A DNA stretch of 64,000 nt from Streptomyces exfoliatus (GCF_000725545.1 NZ_JNZP01000010.1:124001-188000), one strand, 5' to 3'; positions 42,144-51,564 are shown, counted from the first letter of the stretch. Numbers and translations: made by a program. The notes: a model not told the origin generated them from the sequence alone.

Positions 42144-43061
42144 ATGACGGACGGCACCCGCACCGCACTCGGCCGGATCGGGATATGGACCTTCGCCTAC
42201 GACGGCCAGCCCGCCGGACGCGTACGGGAATCCGCCGCGGAACTGGAGGAGTTGGGCTACGGGGCGATCTGGTACGGCGAGGCCTTCGGCCGCGACACCG
42301 TGGGCCAGGCCTGGTTACTGCTGTCGGCGACGCGCCGGATCACCGTCGCCTCCGGCATCGCCAACATCGCCTTCCGGGATCCGATCGCCACCGCCACCGC
42401 GACCCGCACGCTCGGCGAGGCGTTCCCCGGACGGTACGTGCTCGGCCTGGGCGGCCACCGGGTCGACGACACCGTTCACGAGGTGGACGGCTATCCCGTG
42501 CCGGCCCGCGGCAGGGCGCTGCACACCATGGGGGCCTATCTCGCGTCCATGGACGCCGCGCCCTCCCACGGGCCGACCCCGGACCCGGCTCCGCGCCGCG
42601 TACTCGCCGCCCTGGGCCCGAAGATGCTGCGCCTGGCCGCCGAACGCACCTGGGGCGCGCACCCCTACCTCGTCCCCGTCGAACACACCGCGCGGGCCCG
42701 CGAGATCATGGGCCCTGACGCCTTTCTCGGGGTCGAGCAGGCGGTCGTCCTCGACACCGACCTCTCCCGGGCCCGGCAGCTGGCCACGGCCCACGTGGCC
42801 GGATACGTCGCCATGGCACCGCACCAGCAGGCGAACGTACGGAGGCTCGGCTTCGGCGACGAGGACATCGTCGGCGGACCGAGTCGCCGCCTCGTGGACG
42901 CGATCGTGGCGTACGGAGACGCGGACGCGATCCGCCGCCGCGTCCGGCAGCACCTCGACGCGGGAGCCGACCACGTCTGCCTCCAGGTGCTGACAGCCGA
43001 TCCGGCGGCGCTGCCGGCCCGCGAATGGCGCGAACTCGCCTCCGCGCTCCTGCCGACCTGA
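42144..43061 (+). CDS. LLM-class F420-dependent oxidoreductase
   Basis: A 305-residue luciferase-like TIM-barrel protein of the actinobacterial TIGR03620 type. IGIWTFAYDGQPAGRVRESAAELEELGYGAIWYGEAFGRD at the N-terminus and AGADHVCLQVL late are typical. Such enzymes use coenzyme F420 to reduce or oxidise small molecules. ATG 42144 has AGGAG 6 nt upstream. It is under the divergent TetR operator. Substrate unknown. Confidence 0.87.
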   Translation: MTDGTRTALGRIGIWTFAYDGQPAGRVRESAAELEELGYGAIWYGEAFGRDTVGQAWLLLSATRRITVASGIANIAFRDPIATATATRTLGEAFPGRYVLGLGGHRVDDTVHEVDGYPVPARGRALHTMGAYLASMDAAPSHGPTPDPAPRRVLAALGPKMLRLAAERTWGAHPYLVPVEHTARAREIMGPDAFLGVEQAVVLDTDLSRARQLATAHVAGYVAMAPHQQANVRRLGFGDEDIVGGPSRRLVDAIVAYGDADAIRRRVRQHLDAGADHVCLQVLTADPAALPAREWRELASALLPT

Positions 43062-43089
43062 ACCGATCGGCACCCCTGGGAGGGCGCCC

Positions 43090-44592
43090 TCAGGGCAGCA
43101 CCTGGCAGAGGGCCCTGAGGGCGCCCTGCCAGGCGCTGTCCGGTGGTGTGGCGTAGCCGACGACGAGGCCGTCCAGGGTCGCGGGGACCGTGGGGCGGCG
43201 GAACTGGTTGACGCCCTGGACGGCGAGGCCGTGCCAGGCGGCGGACCGCAGCACGTCCTGCTCGGTACCGGGCGGCAGGGTCAGGACCGCGTGGAGGCCG
43301 GCCGCGATCCCGCTGACCCGGGTCCCGGGCGAGTGCGCGGCCACCGCCGCCACCAGCTGGTCGCGGCGGCGCCGGTAGCGCAGCCGCATCGCCCGTACGT
43401 GCCGGTCGTACGCCCCCGAGGCGAGGAACTCCGCGAACGCCAGCTGGTCCGGCGCGCTCGACGTCCAGTCCACCGCCCCCTTCACCGCCGCCACCTCGGC
43501 GGCGAGGCTCTCCGGCAGCACCATCCAGGCGAGCCGCAGCCCCGGGGCGAGGGACTTGCTCGCGGTGCCGAGGTAGACGACCCGCTCGGGATCGAGGCCC
43601 TGGAGCGCGCCCACCGGCTGCCGGTCGTAGCGGAACTCGCCGTCGTAGTCGTCCTCCAGGACGAAACCGCCGGAGGCCCGCGCCCAGTCGACGACCGCCG
43701 CCCGCCGGTCCGGCGGCAGGGCGCCGCCCAGCGGGAACTGGTGGGCGGCCGTCATGAGGACGGCCCCCGGGTGGACCCCCGCCAGGCCCGGACCCGCCAG
43801 TTCCTCGACGCGGGTGCCGCGTTCGTCGAAGGGCAGGACCGGGGTTCCGAGCCCCGCCCCGGTGAGGAGACCGGCGTGGAGGCCGAGCCCGTACGACTCG
43901 ACCGCCACGTCGCGTACCCCTCGGTTCAGCAGCACCTGGCCGATCAGCATCAGCCCGTGCATGAAACCGGCGCAGACGACGATCCGCTCGGGCCGGACGT
44001 GCACGCCGCGCGCACGGGCGAGGTACTCGGCGAGGACGGTGCGCAGTTCGATCCGGCCGCGCGGGTCGCCGTAGCCGAAGGCCTCGTTCGGGGCGGCGGT
44101 GAGCGCCCGCCGGTACGCCTTGAGCCACTCGGCGCGCGGGAAGGACGCGAGGTCGGGGGTGCCGGGCTTCAGGTTGTGCGCGGGCGCGGCGGGCCGGGGC
44201 AGGGCGAGCGCGGGGGCGGGAACGGGGGCGGAGGTGCGCGACGGCCGCGCCCCCGCCGGACGCGGCTCGGCGCGGCGGGGCTCGGCACGGCTCGGCGCGG
44301 CACGGCGGGGCTCTGCGCGGCGGGGCTCGGCGCGGCGGGCGACGCGGGTGCCGGAGCCCTGCCGGGCCGTCAGCCAGCCCTCGGCGACGAGTTCGGCGTA
44401 GGCGTCGGCGACCGTGTTACGGGCCATGCCGAGGTCGGCGGCGAGCGCCCGGGAGGACGGCAGCCGGGTGCCCGCCTCCAGGCGCCCGCTGCGTACCGCC
44501 TCCCGCAGGGCGTCCATGAGGCCGGCCCGCAGGCGCGGACCACGGAGTTCCAGATGGAGGTCGCTGCCGAAAGTGGCCCACTCGTTCGCCAT
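43090..44592 (-). CDS. MocR/PdxR-type regulator (GntR HTH plus aminotransferase domain)
   Basis: A 500-residue hybrid regulator. The GntR winged HTH is at about 15-80 (RLEAGTRLPSSRALAADLGMARNTVADAYAEL). A linker at about 85-135 has tandem RRAEP-type repeats (44268-44340). The fold-type I aminotransferase domain follows, with the PLP-lysine region YLGTASKSLAPGLRL. MocR proteins bind PLP and activate a divergent gene; here that is the AhpD-like gene. ATG 44592 overlaps the ATGGACCAT palindrome region. Confidence 0.92.
   Translation of the reverse strand: MANEWATFGSDLHLELRGPRLRAGLMDALREAVRSGRLEAGTRLPSSRALAADLGMARNTVADAYAELVAEGWLTARQGSGTRVARRAEPRRAEPRRAAPSRAEPRRAEPRPAGARPSRTSAPVPAPALALPRPAAPAHNLKPGTPDLASFPRAEWLKAYRRALTAAPNEAFGYGDPRGRIELRTVLAEYLARARGVHVRPERIVVCAGFMHGLMLIGQVLLNRGVRDVAVESYGLGLHAGLLTGAGLGTPVLPFDERGTRVEELAGPGLAGVHPGAVLMTAAHQFPLGGALPPDRRAAVVDWARASGGFVLEDDYDGEFRYDRQPVGALQGLDPERVVYLGTASKSLAPGLRLAWMVLPESLAAEVAAVKGAVDWTSSAPDQLAFAEFLASGAYDRHVRAMRLRYRRRRDQLVAAVAAHSPGTRVSGIAAGLHAVLTLPPGTEQDVLRSAAWHGLAVQGVNQFRRPTVPATLDGLVVGYATPPDSAWQGALRALCQVLP
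44268..44340. repeat. In-frame repeat in the MocR linker
   Basis: Units of 15 bp built on GGCGCGGCGGGGCTC, with variants, encode repeated Arg-Arg-Ala-Glu-Pro in the linker between the DNA-binding and aminotransferase-like domains. Confidence 0.6.
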
Positions 44593-44596
44593 GGAA

Positions 44597-44639
44597 ATGG
44601 ACCATACTCCTGCGCCACCCGGCTCGTACGGTGAGAGGC
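44597..44639 (+). promoter_or_regulatory. Candidate MocR site and leaderless promoter of the AhpD-like gene
   Basis: ATGGACCAT (44597-44605) is a palindrome preceded by a direct ATGG at 44591-44594. TACGGT (44627-44632) lies 7 nt before ATG 44640. No consensus -35 is present, as expected for an activator-dependent promoter. Confidence 0.5.
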
Positions 44640-45155
44640 ATGACGACCGACACCGTGCAGCCCACGGCCCCCGCCCCGACCGAGTACGCCCACGAGCACG
44701 CCCCCCGACTCCCCCTGGCCGAGCGCGTCCCCGAGTTCTACCGGGCCATGCTCCAGCTGGAGCGGGCGGCGGCGAAGGACGTCGACCCGACCCTCTACCA
44801 CCTGATCAAGATCCGGGCCTCGCAGGTCAACCACTGCGCGTTCTGCCTCGACATGCACACCAAGGACGCCCTCGCCGAGGGCGAGACCGTCGAACGGGTC
44901 GTGCAGCTCTCCGCCTGGCGGGAGTCCCGGCACTTCTACACCGAGCGGGAACTCGCGGCCCTCGCGCTGACCGAGTCCGTCACCCTCCTCACCGACGGCT
45001 TCGTCCCCGACGAGGTGTACGCCCAGGCCGCCGCCCACTTCGACGAGACCGAACTCGCCCGCGTCATCGGCGCGATCGTCGTCATCAACTCCTGGAACCG
45101 GATCGCCGTCAGCACCCGGATGACGCCCGGCCACTACACCCCCCGCTCCGCATGA
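44640..45155 (+). CDS. AhpD-like carboxymuconolactone decarboxylase family protein
   Basis: A 171-residue CMD/AhpD-fold protein with the peroxidase motif NHCAFCLDMHTKD (CxxCxxxH). AhpD-like proteins reduce peroxides using a thiol relay. It starts leaderless at ATG 44640, is divergent from the MocR regulator, and overlaps the next start (ATGA, 45152-45155). The two following genes are probably a MocR-controlled operon. Confidence 0.9.
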   Translation: MTTDTVQPTAPAPTEYAHEHAPRLPLAERVPEFYRAMLQLERAAAKDVDPTLYHLIKIRASQVNHCAFCLDMHTKDALAEGETVERVVQLSAWRESRHFYTERELAALALTESVTLLTDGFVPDEVYAQAAAHFDETELARVIGAIVVINSWNRIAVSTRMTPGHYTPRSA

Positions 45156-45922
45156 GCCCGAACGCACGCGAGGGCGGCGGCTGGACCACGAGGGCCGTCG
45201 GCCTGCGCGCCCTGCACCGGGACCGGTCCGCCGGCGATCCGCTGGTCCTGCCCGGCCCGTGGGACGCGGTGAGCGCCCGCGCCTTCGAGGCGGCCGGCTT
45301 CCCCGCGCTCGCCACGCCGAGTGCCGGGGTGGCCGCCGCCCTCGGGTACGAGGACGGGGCGACGCCCGCCGCGGAGATGTTCGGCGCCGTGGCCCGGATC
45401 GTGCGCGCGGTCTCCGTGCCCGTCACGGCGGACCTGGAGGGCGGCTACGGCCTACCCGCCGCCGAACTGGTCGAACGCGTACGGGAGTCCGGCGCCGTCG
45501 GGGTCAACCTGGAGGACACCGGCGAGGACCGCGAGCTGAAGGACGCGCGGGCGCACGCCGAGTGGCTCGCGGAGGTCCGGGCCGCCGCCGGGCCCGAACT
45601 CTTCGTCAACGCGCGCGTGGACGTGTACATCCGCCGGGTGCCCGACCCGGTGGAGGCGGCGATCACCCGCTCCCGGCTCTACGCGGAGGCGGGCGCGGAC
45701 TGCGTCTACCCGATCGCGGCCCCGCCCGCCGACCTCCCGGCCCTGCGGGCCGCCCTCGGCGACCTCCCCCTCAACGTCCTCGCCGGTCCTGGCGGCCCGC
45801 CCTTCGCGGAGCTCGGGCGGCTGGGCGCGACCCGGATCACCTTCGGCGAGGGACTGCTCCTGCGGGCGAGGGACGACCTGTCGGCGACGGCGACGAAGCT
45901 GCGGGAGGCGGGAGCGCTCTGA
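45152..45922 (+). CDS. Isocitrate lyase / PEP mutase family protein
   Basis: A 256-residue TIM-barrel protein of the PEP mutase/ICL superfamily. PGPWDAVSARAFEAAGFPALATPSAGVAAALGYED, then TADLEGGYG and VNLEDTG hold the Mg-binding acidic residues; FVNARVDVY follows. The catalytic KxCG loop of isocitrate lyase is absent, so the reaction is open (C-C lyase, or oxaloacetate decarboxylase-like). It is coupled to the AhpD-like gene by the ATGA overlap. Confidence 0.87.
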   Translation: MSPNAREGGGWTTRAVGLRALHRDRSAGDPLVLPGPWDAVSARAFEAAGFPALATPSAGVAAALGYEDGATPAAEMFGAVARIVRAVSVPVTADLEGGYGLPAAELVERVRESGAVGVNLEDTGEDRELKDARAHAEWLAEVRAAAGPELFVNARVDVYIRRVPDPVEAAITRSRLYAEAGADCVYPIAAPPADLPALRAALGDLPLNVLAGPGGPPFAELGRLGATRITFGEGLLLRARDDLSATATKLREAGAL

Positions 45923-45943
45923 ACACGGCGCGCCCGCCCCGCC

Positions 45944-46951
45944 TCAGTGCGCCCCCGGCCGGAAGAAGTCCAGGGCCACGCGGAGGACTTCGCGCTGCTT
46001 CGGCCAGGCGCTCTCCGGGCCCGCGGCCAGGATCGCGTAGTGGGTGCCGTCCGCGGCCGTGAAGGCCCGGTCGACGACCTTGCGGCGGCTGCCGTCGGCC
46101 CGGTCGTACGCGTAGACCAGTTCGGCGGAGTCGGCCGGGGCTCCGGCTTCGCCGGTGACCCGTTCGAGGCTGATCTCCTGGTATCCGGGCTTGTTGGCCC
46201 GGCCGTCCTCCGAGGCCCCGCGCAGGGCCTCGTACGGCGTCAGACCCGCCTCGGTGACCACGAAGACCTGGAGCAGGCTCCGGCCGTCCGGCGCGTTGTA
46301 GAAGACGCTCTGGCCGGACTCGGTGCGGTCCCAGCCCTCGGGGACGGCGACCGTGAAGCCCTTGAGGTCCTCGACGGCGCGGTAGCCGGGCGGCGGTACG
46401 TCGTCCGTGGGAGGGGTGGTCCCGTCGGACGGCGACGGCGACTCGGAGGTGGGATCGGACCCGGTGGGGTCACCGGATCCGGTCCCGGTGGGGTCGGTGC
46501 TCTCCGGCGGGGCCGGTACGGAGGCCGACGAGCCGCCGGCCGCCGGGGGCTTCTCGTCGCCCTCCCCGCGCCAGAGCAGCCAGCCGCCGGCGGAGCCCGC
46601 CACGAGGACGGCCGCGGCGACCCCTGCCGCGACGACGGTCCGCGACCGCGTCCGGGCCTCCGGAGCAGGCGCTCCGGGTACGGGAGTCCGCCGGCCACCC
46701 GCCTCGGGCACGTACACGGGGACGTGCGCGGGCGGGTGCAGGGGCGGGTGTGCGGGGGCGTCCGTGGAGACGTACTCCGGTATCGCCCGCCCCGGCGCCT
46801 CGTCCGGTGCGTACTCCGGCGGGGGCGGTGGCGGGGGTACGACGGGCCCGCCACCGGCTCCCCCCACGGGACCGGACACCGTGCCGCCGCTCTCCCAGCT
46901 CTGCGTCTCGTCGTTCCAGCGGGCCCCGCCGCCTCCCCCGTATCCGCTCAT
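45944..46951 (-). CDS. Single-pass membrane protein, third gene of the RHIM-like operon
   Basis: A 335-residue protein. N-terminal Gly/Pro-rich cytoplasmic part (MSGYGGGGGARWNDETQSWE), one membrane helix at about 105-127 (VVAAGVAAAVLVAGSAGGWLLW), a Ser/Thr/Pro/Asp linker to about 185, and an outer domain (LKGFTVAVPEGWDRTESGQ) that resembles the PsbP/LpqN-like domains found outside actinobacterial kinases. It starts one base after the 130-residue gene ends, so it belongs to the same operon. Possible sensor or anchor; function unknown. Confidence 0.75.
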   Translation of the reverse strand: MSGYGGGGGARWNDETQSWESGGTVSGPVGGAGGGPVVPPPPPPPEYAPDEAPGRAIPEYVSTDAPAHPPLHPPAHVPVYVPEAGGRRTPVPGAPAPEARTRSRTVVAAGVAAAVLVAGSAGGWLLWRGEGDEKPPAAGGSSASVPAPPESTDPTGTGSGDPTGSDPTSESPSPSDGTTPPTDDVPPPGYRAVEDLKGFTVAVPEGWDRTESGQSVFYNAPDGRSLLQVFVVTEAGLTPYEALRGASEDGRANKPGYQEISLERVTGEAGAPADSAELVYAYDRADGSRRKVVDRAFTAADGTHYAILAAGPESAWPKQREVLRVALDFFRPGAH

Positions 46952-46952
46952 C

Positions 46953-47345
46953 TCACCCTCCGAGCAGGCTGCCGACGGCCTGCCCGACGGCCACCCCGGA
47001 GGCGAGGATCCCGGTCACCGCGCCCGCGTCGGTGAGGGCCCTGCGCAGCCGGGCCAGTCGCGTCCCGTCGGCCCGTCCCGTGCCCTCGATCTCGTCCTCG
47101 GCGTCGGAGAGTTCGGCGTCCAGGGCGGTCGTCTGCTCGGAGGGGACGACACCGCCGAGGTCGGCGCGGAGCCGGCGGATGGCCTGGAGCAGCTCCTCCT
47201 GGCGCGGGTCGCGGGCCGGCTGCGTGCCGTTCACCGTGTGGGTGACGGTGTTGTGGTCGCCGATGGTGACGCTGCCCCCGGTGTTGGTGACGTGGATGCC
47301 GCCAGGAGCGCGGTCGTCAGGGGTGCGGTTCCCGGTCTCAGCCAC
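46953..47345 (-). CDS. Small RHIM-like motif protein with C-terminal glycine zipper
   Basis: A 130-residue protein with no family I can name. Residues 26-34 read VTIGDHNTV, fitting the amyloid core pattern V/I-x-V/I-G-x-x-N-x-V/M of RHIM motifs. Residues 48-104 are charged and helical (LLQAIRRLRADL, LDAELSDAEDEI). Residues 106-130 form a hydrophobic tail with Gly at 117, 121, 125 and 129, a glycine zipper able to insert in membranes. GTG 47345 overlaps the upstream membrane gene by 8 nt. The same motif ends that protein. A membrane-active effector switched by motif-to-motif templating is my inference. Confidence 0.7.
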   Translation of the reverse strand: MAETGNRTPDDRAPGGIHVTNTGGSVTIGDHNTVTHTVNGTQPARDPRQEELLQAIRRLRADLGGVVPSEQTTALDAELSDAEDEIEGTGRADGTRLARLRRALTDAGAVTGILASGVAVGQAVGSLLGG

Positions 47346-47427
47346 GGATTCCTCCGGTCGTGTCGGTGGTGAAGGTCTTGTTGGTGACGGTGTTGTGGTT
47401 GCCGATGGTCACGTTGCCCTTGGTGTT
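47241..47427. repeat. Diverged 45-bp direct repeat encoding the shared motif
   Basis: 47241-47285 and 47383-47427 match at about 40 of 45 positions; the first 17 bases are identical. They encode the VTIG-x-HNTV motif at the start of the 130-residue protein and the end of the 581-residue protein, a repeat across a gene boundary. Confidence 0.8.
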
Positions 47428-49083
47428 CTCGATGAACGTGGCGCCCTCGGCGACGTGCACGATCCTCTGCTCGAACTCGGCGGTCTCGTAACCGGCTTCG
47501 CGCAGCGCGACCGTCACGCCGTTGGCGACCCGGTCCTGCACGCTCTTGAGGTAGCGGCTGGCGTCCATCTCCTGGAAGAGCGAGGCCTCGTCGTCGGAGC
47601 CCAGCTCGCGGACGGAGACCGCGGGTCCCTCGGGCAGCGCGTTGGTGTGGCCCCCGGTGAGCAGCCGCCAGCCGTGGCCGATCGAGCGGCCGAGCGTGAC
47701 CAGGGCCTGGCCCGCGGAGCGCGGGGTCTGGCCCAGCGCCCAGACGGCCTTGCCGAAGTGGTGGTTGTGCCGGTAGCGGTGGGCGTACCGGTCGGCGTAC
47801 CGGTAGAGCGGCTTCACCGGCCGGAGCACGTGCGGTGCCACTTCCAGCATCAGCATCCCGCCCTGCGTGTGGACGCGGACGAAGACGGTGGTGACGACCT
47901 CCTCGCCCCAGCCGCCGACCCTGATGCGCAGGAAGTGCCTGCGGGTCTCGCCGCCCTCCTCGATGGAGCCGGAGCGGTGCGCCTCGAAGCCCTCGGGGCT
48001 GTACGGGGCGGCTTCGCGGGCCGGGAGTCCGTCGACCGGAAGGAAGACGACCTCGTCGATCTCCAGCTCGCGCAGCCGGTCCCGTACGGCGGCCCGGGCC
48101 TGCGGGGAGCCGTGCGGCGAGGGCACGCGCAGTGCCTCCACGAGCGGGACGACGTGCCGCATGATGGCGCTGTTGTCGAGCGGTTCGGGCGCCTTGCCGT
48201 CCAGGTTCTTGCGGGGCCGCAGTTCGACGGAGAGCGACCAGGGCTCGTAGGGCTCGCCGGCGCCGCGGAACGGGTCGTCGGCGCCGTACATGATGAGCCG
48301 GGCGTGCTGTTCGACCCGGATCCGGTCGCGCAGTCGCCGGGAGCGGACGCCCTGGGCCTGCTCGGCCGGGTCGGACTGCTGGTCGGGGAAGCGCTCCCGG
48401 GACAGCTCCTGCGTGAGCGCGCGGGCGAACTGGCCCTGCTGGGTGGCCACCGCCCAGGCCACGAGCAGCGGCACGGCGATGGTGATCCACACCTCCAGCG
48501 GCCCGATGCCCCACATCCCCTGGGAGGCGAGGCCGACCGCGAAGCCGAGGAACTCGCTCGCCTCGAAGAGGTCGCCGAGGAGCCCTCCGGCGGAGTCGTC
48601 GTCGCCGACGGCGAGGAAGAAGAGGAGCAGGACGGCCTGGAGGAGCATGATCCGGCCGTACCAGCGCAGGATGAAGGCGGGGACGCGGCGGTAGACGGGG
48701 GCGGCAGCGGACCGGCCGCGGACCCAGCGGGCCAGGGCAAGGACCAGGAACGGCGCGATCAGAAGGGCGATCATGCCCTTGGTGAGCGGGAGCGCGACGA
48801 TCCAGAGGGCCAGGATCCCGAGGGCCCAGCCGAGTTCGACGCGGCGGGCGCGCAGCGCGTGGGCGAGGACGCGGCTCGCGTCGAAGCCGAGCGAGGGGGC
48901 GGCGAAACGCTCCTCGTGGACGTACAGCTGGTCGATGACGGCGTCACGGAATCCGTCGTCGAGGTACGTGCCGGCGCAGAGCAGCCGGGTCGCCTCGCTG
49001 GAGGCGGGTAACCGGCGCGGGTCGACGGCCGACGGCGCGTGGGGCGGCCGGCCGGGCTGTTGCGGTACGGACGACTGTGTCAA
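47338..49083 (-). CDS. Multi-pass membrane protein with C-terminal RHIM-like motif
   Basis: A 581-residue protein, first of a three-gene operon. Residues 1-80 are soluble; membrane helices lie at about 84-100, 103-120, 143-160 and 196-213, possibly one more near 178-190. A large cytoplasmic region (about 220-545) has a charged helical part and a beta-rich part (FLRIRVGGWGEEVVTTVFVRVHTQGG). Residues 558-566 are VTIGNHNTV, fitting the RHIM-type amyloid core and nearly identical to the motif of the next protein. ATG 49083 is preceded by a GGGGGAGCC site. I know no annotated function; a membrane receptor for the small protein is proposed. Confidence 0.7.
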   Translation of the reverse strand: MTQSSVPQQPGRPPHAPSAVDPRRLPASSEATRLLCAGTYLDDGFRDAVIDQLYVHEERFAAPSLGFDASRVLAHALRARRVELGWALGILALWIVALPLTKGMIALLIAPFLVLALARWVRGRSAAAPVYRRVPAFILRWYGRIMLLQAVLLLFFLAVGDDDSAGGLLGDLFEASEFLGFAVGLASQGMWGIGPLEVWITIAVPLLVAWAVATQQGQFARALTQELSRERFPDQQSDPAEQAQGVRSRRLRDRIRVEQHARLIMYGADDPFRGAGEPYEPWSLSVELRPRKNLDGKAPEPLDNSAIMRHVVPLVEALRVPSPHGSPQARAAVRDRLRELEIDEVVFLPVDGLPAREAAPYSPEGFEAHRSGSIEEGGETRRHFLRIRVGGWGEEVVTTVFVRVHTQGGMLMLEVAPHVLRPVKPLYRYADRYAHRYRHNHHFGKAVWALGQTPRSAGQALVTLGRSIGHGWRLLTGGHTNALPEGPAVSVRELGSDDEASLFQEMDASRYLKSVQDRVANGVTVALREAGYETAEFEQRIVHVAEGATFIENTKGNVTIGNHNTVTNKTFTTDTTGGIRG

Positions 49084-49192
49084 GGCTCCCCCGATGGTGA
49101 GTAACCGACCCGGTCCGGGGCTCAGTTGCCGCGAACCGGTGGGCCAGCATAGGGGAGGTCGGGGCCGGGGTGTTCGTTGTCGGCACGTGGAA

Positions 49193-49238
49193 CGGCGCCC
49201 CCGGGACGTACGGTCGGTCGTACGTCCCGGGGGCGCCG
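49193..49238. terminator. Terminator of mdh
   Basis: A perfect 20-bp stem (49193-49212 with 49219-49238) and 6-nt loop lie 65 nt past the mdh stop, isolating it from the RHIM-like operon downstream. Confidence 0.9.
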
Positions 49239-49302
49239 AGAGTGTGGAGCCGGGCTCGCGTCAGCCTCTGCCGAGGAGACCCGGACTCGCGTCGGTCGTG
49301 GC

Positions 49303-50472
<1,170 letters not shown>

Positions 50473-50505
50473 TCACTGCCACCCGTCCGACCGGGTGGCG
50501 GCCCG

Positions 50506-51564
50506 TCAGTCGGTCGTACAGCCCTGGCTGCCGTCGGCGAGCGTCGCGCAGGCCCGCGCGTCGGCGCCGGAGCCGACGGCGACCATCGGCGTATACGCGT
50601 CGGTGTCCGGCTGGGCGCCGGTGCCGGGGGTGACGGCGGCGCGTCGCACGGCGCCCGCGGCCTCGACGGTCACGGCGTCGCCGGGGGCGGCCCCGGTGAT
50701 CCGGGCCCAGGCCGCCGCGCAGGTGTCGCTGTAGCGGACCTCGATCTGCGCGGCGCCCACGCGGGTACGGGCGACGGTGGTGGCGAGGGGTCCGCCGCAG
50801 CCCATCTCCTCGGGGTCCCGGCCGGCGCAGTCGGATCCCGCGCACATCACCCCCGCGGGGAGGTCGGCGCGCGGCGTGGCGGGCGGGGCGCTCGTCGTGG
50901 GCGGCGCGGCCGCCCGGCCGTCACCGCCGTCGCCGCCTCCGCCGTCGGAGCCGCCCAGGTCGACGAGGAGCAGGGCGGCGGTGACGACGAGCAGGGCGCC
51001 GAGGACCCCGGCGACGGAGAGCAGGACGGACTGCCGCCGGGAGGCGGGGTCGGAGGCGGGGGCAGGGGTGGGAGCGGAGGCGTGCGCATCGGCGGTACGG
51101 GGTCGGGGCGCGGGCGCCGCCGCCGCGGAAGTCACCGCCGGTTCGGGCCGGTCGAGGCGCCGGATCCGCATGGTGCGATCACCCTCACCGGGCTCCGCGT
51201 CACGCGCCCCACCGGGCTCCGCGTCCCGCCCCCCACCGGGCTCCGCGTCACGCGCCCCGCTGCGGGCGACGTCGCGCGCCACGTCACCTGCCCGCCCCCG
51301 GCTCCAGGCGCGCTCCGCGAGCTCCCAGTCCGTCGCGAGGGCCGCCGGGTCGCTTCCGGCCACCTCGGCGAGTGCGACGACGGCGCTTCGGGGGGCGGGC
51401 AGACGGCCGTTCAGATACGCGTCCCAGGCCGACCGTTCGTGTCCGGTGCGTTCGGCGACGGCGGTGACGGCGAGACCGCTGCGGTCGATCAGCCGACGGA
51501 GCCGCTCGGTGAACGCGGCGACGTCCGGGTCGAGTTCGTCCGGCAGCGCCTTCCAGCCAGGCAT
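50506..51564 (-). CDS. XRE-type HTH membrane protein with DUF2690 domain
   Basis: A 352-residue protein. HTH at about 15-75 (LRRLIDRSGLAVTAVAERTGHERSAWDAYLNGRLP), then a linker with three 8-residue repeats of the type RDAEPGGA (DNA 51187-51258, 24-bp units), one membrane helix at about 178-202, and a C-terminal DUF2690 domain with conserved Cys (CAGSDCAGRDPEEMGC, later SDTCAAAWARI). Such proteins are frequent in Streptomyces; they may relay outer signals to DNA. ATG 51564 is preferred, with GGGGGA upstream. Confidence 0.85.
   Translation of the reverse strand: MPGWKALPDELDPDVAAFTERLRRLIDRSGLAVTAVAERTGHERSAWDAYLNGRLPAPRSAVVALAEVAGSDPAALATDWELAERAWSRGRAGDVARDVARSGARDAEPGGGRDAEPGGARDAEPGEGDRTMRIRRLDRPEPAVTSAAAAPAPRPRTADAHASAPTPAPASDPASRRQSVLLSVAGVLGALLVVTAALLLVDLGGSDGGGGDGGDGRAAAPPTTSAPPATPRADLPAGVMCAGSDCAGRDPEEMGCGGPLATTVARTRVGAAQIEVRYSDTCAAAWARITGAAPGDAVTVEAAGAVRRAAVTPGTGAQPDTDAYTPMVAVGSGADARACATLADGSQGCTTD
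51187..51258. repeat. Three 24-bp tandem repeats inside the XRE/DUF2690 gene
   Basis: Units at 51187-51210, 51211-51234 and 51235-51258 begin ACCGGGCTCCGCGTC and stay in frame. Copy number probably varies between strains. Confidence 0.8.

Noticed and set aside
46750..49011. A 753-codon open frame on the plus strand across the RHIM-like operon
   Set aside because: It is antisense to two well-supported genes, its product is low-complexity Gly/Arg/Ala/Val/Glu text, and such shadows are usual in DNA with G or C at most third positions.
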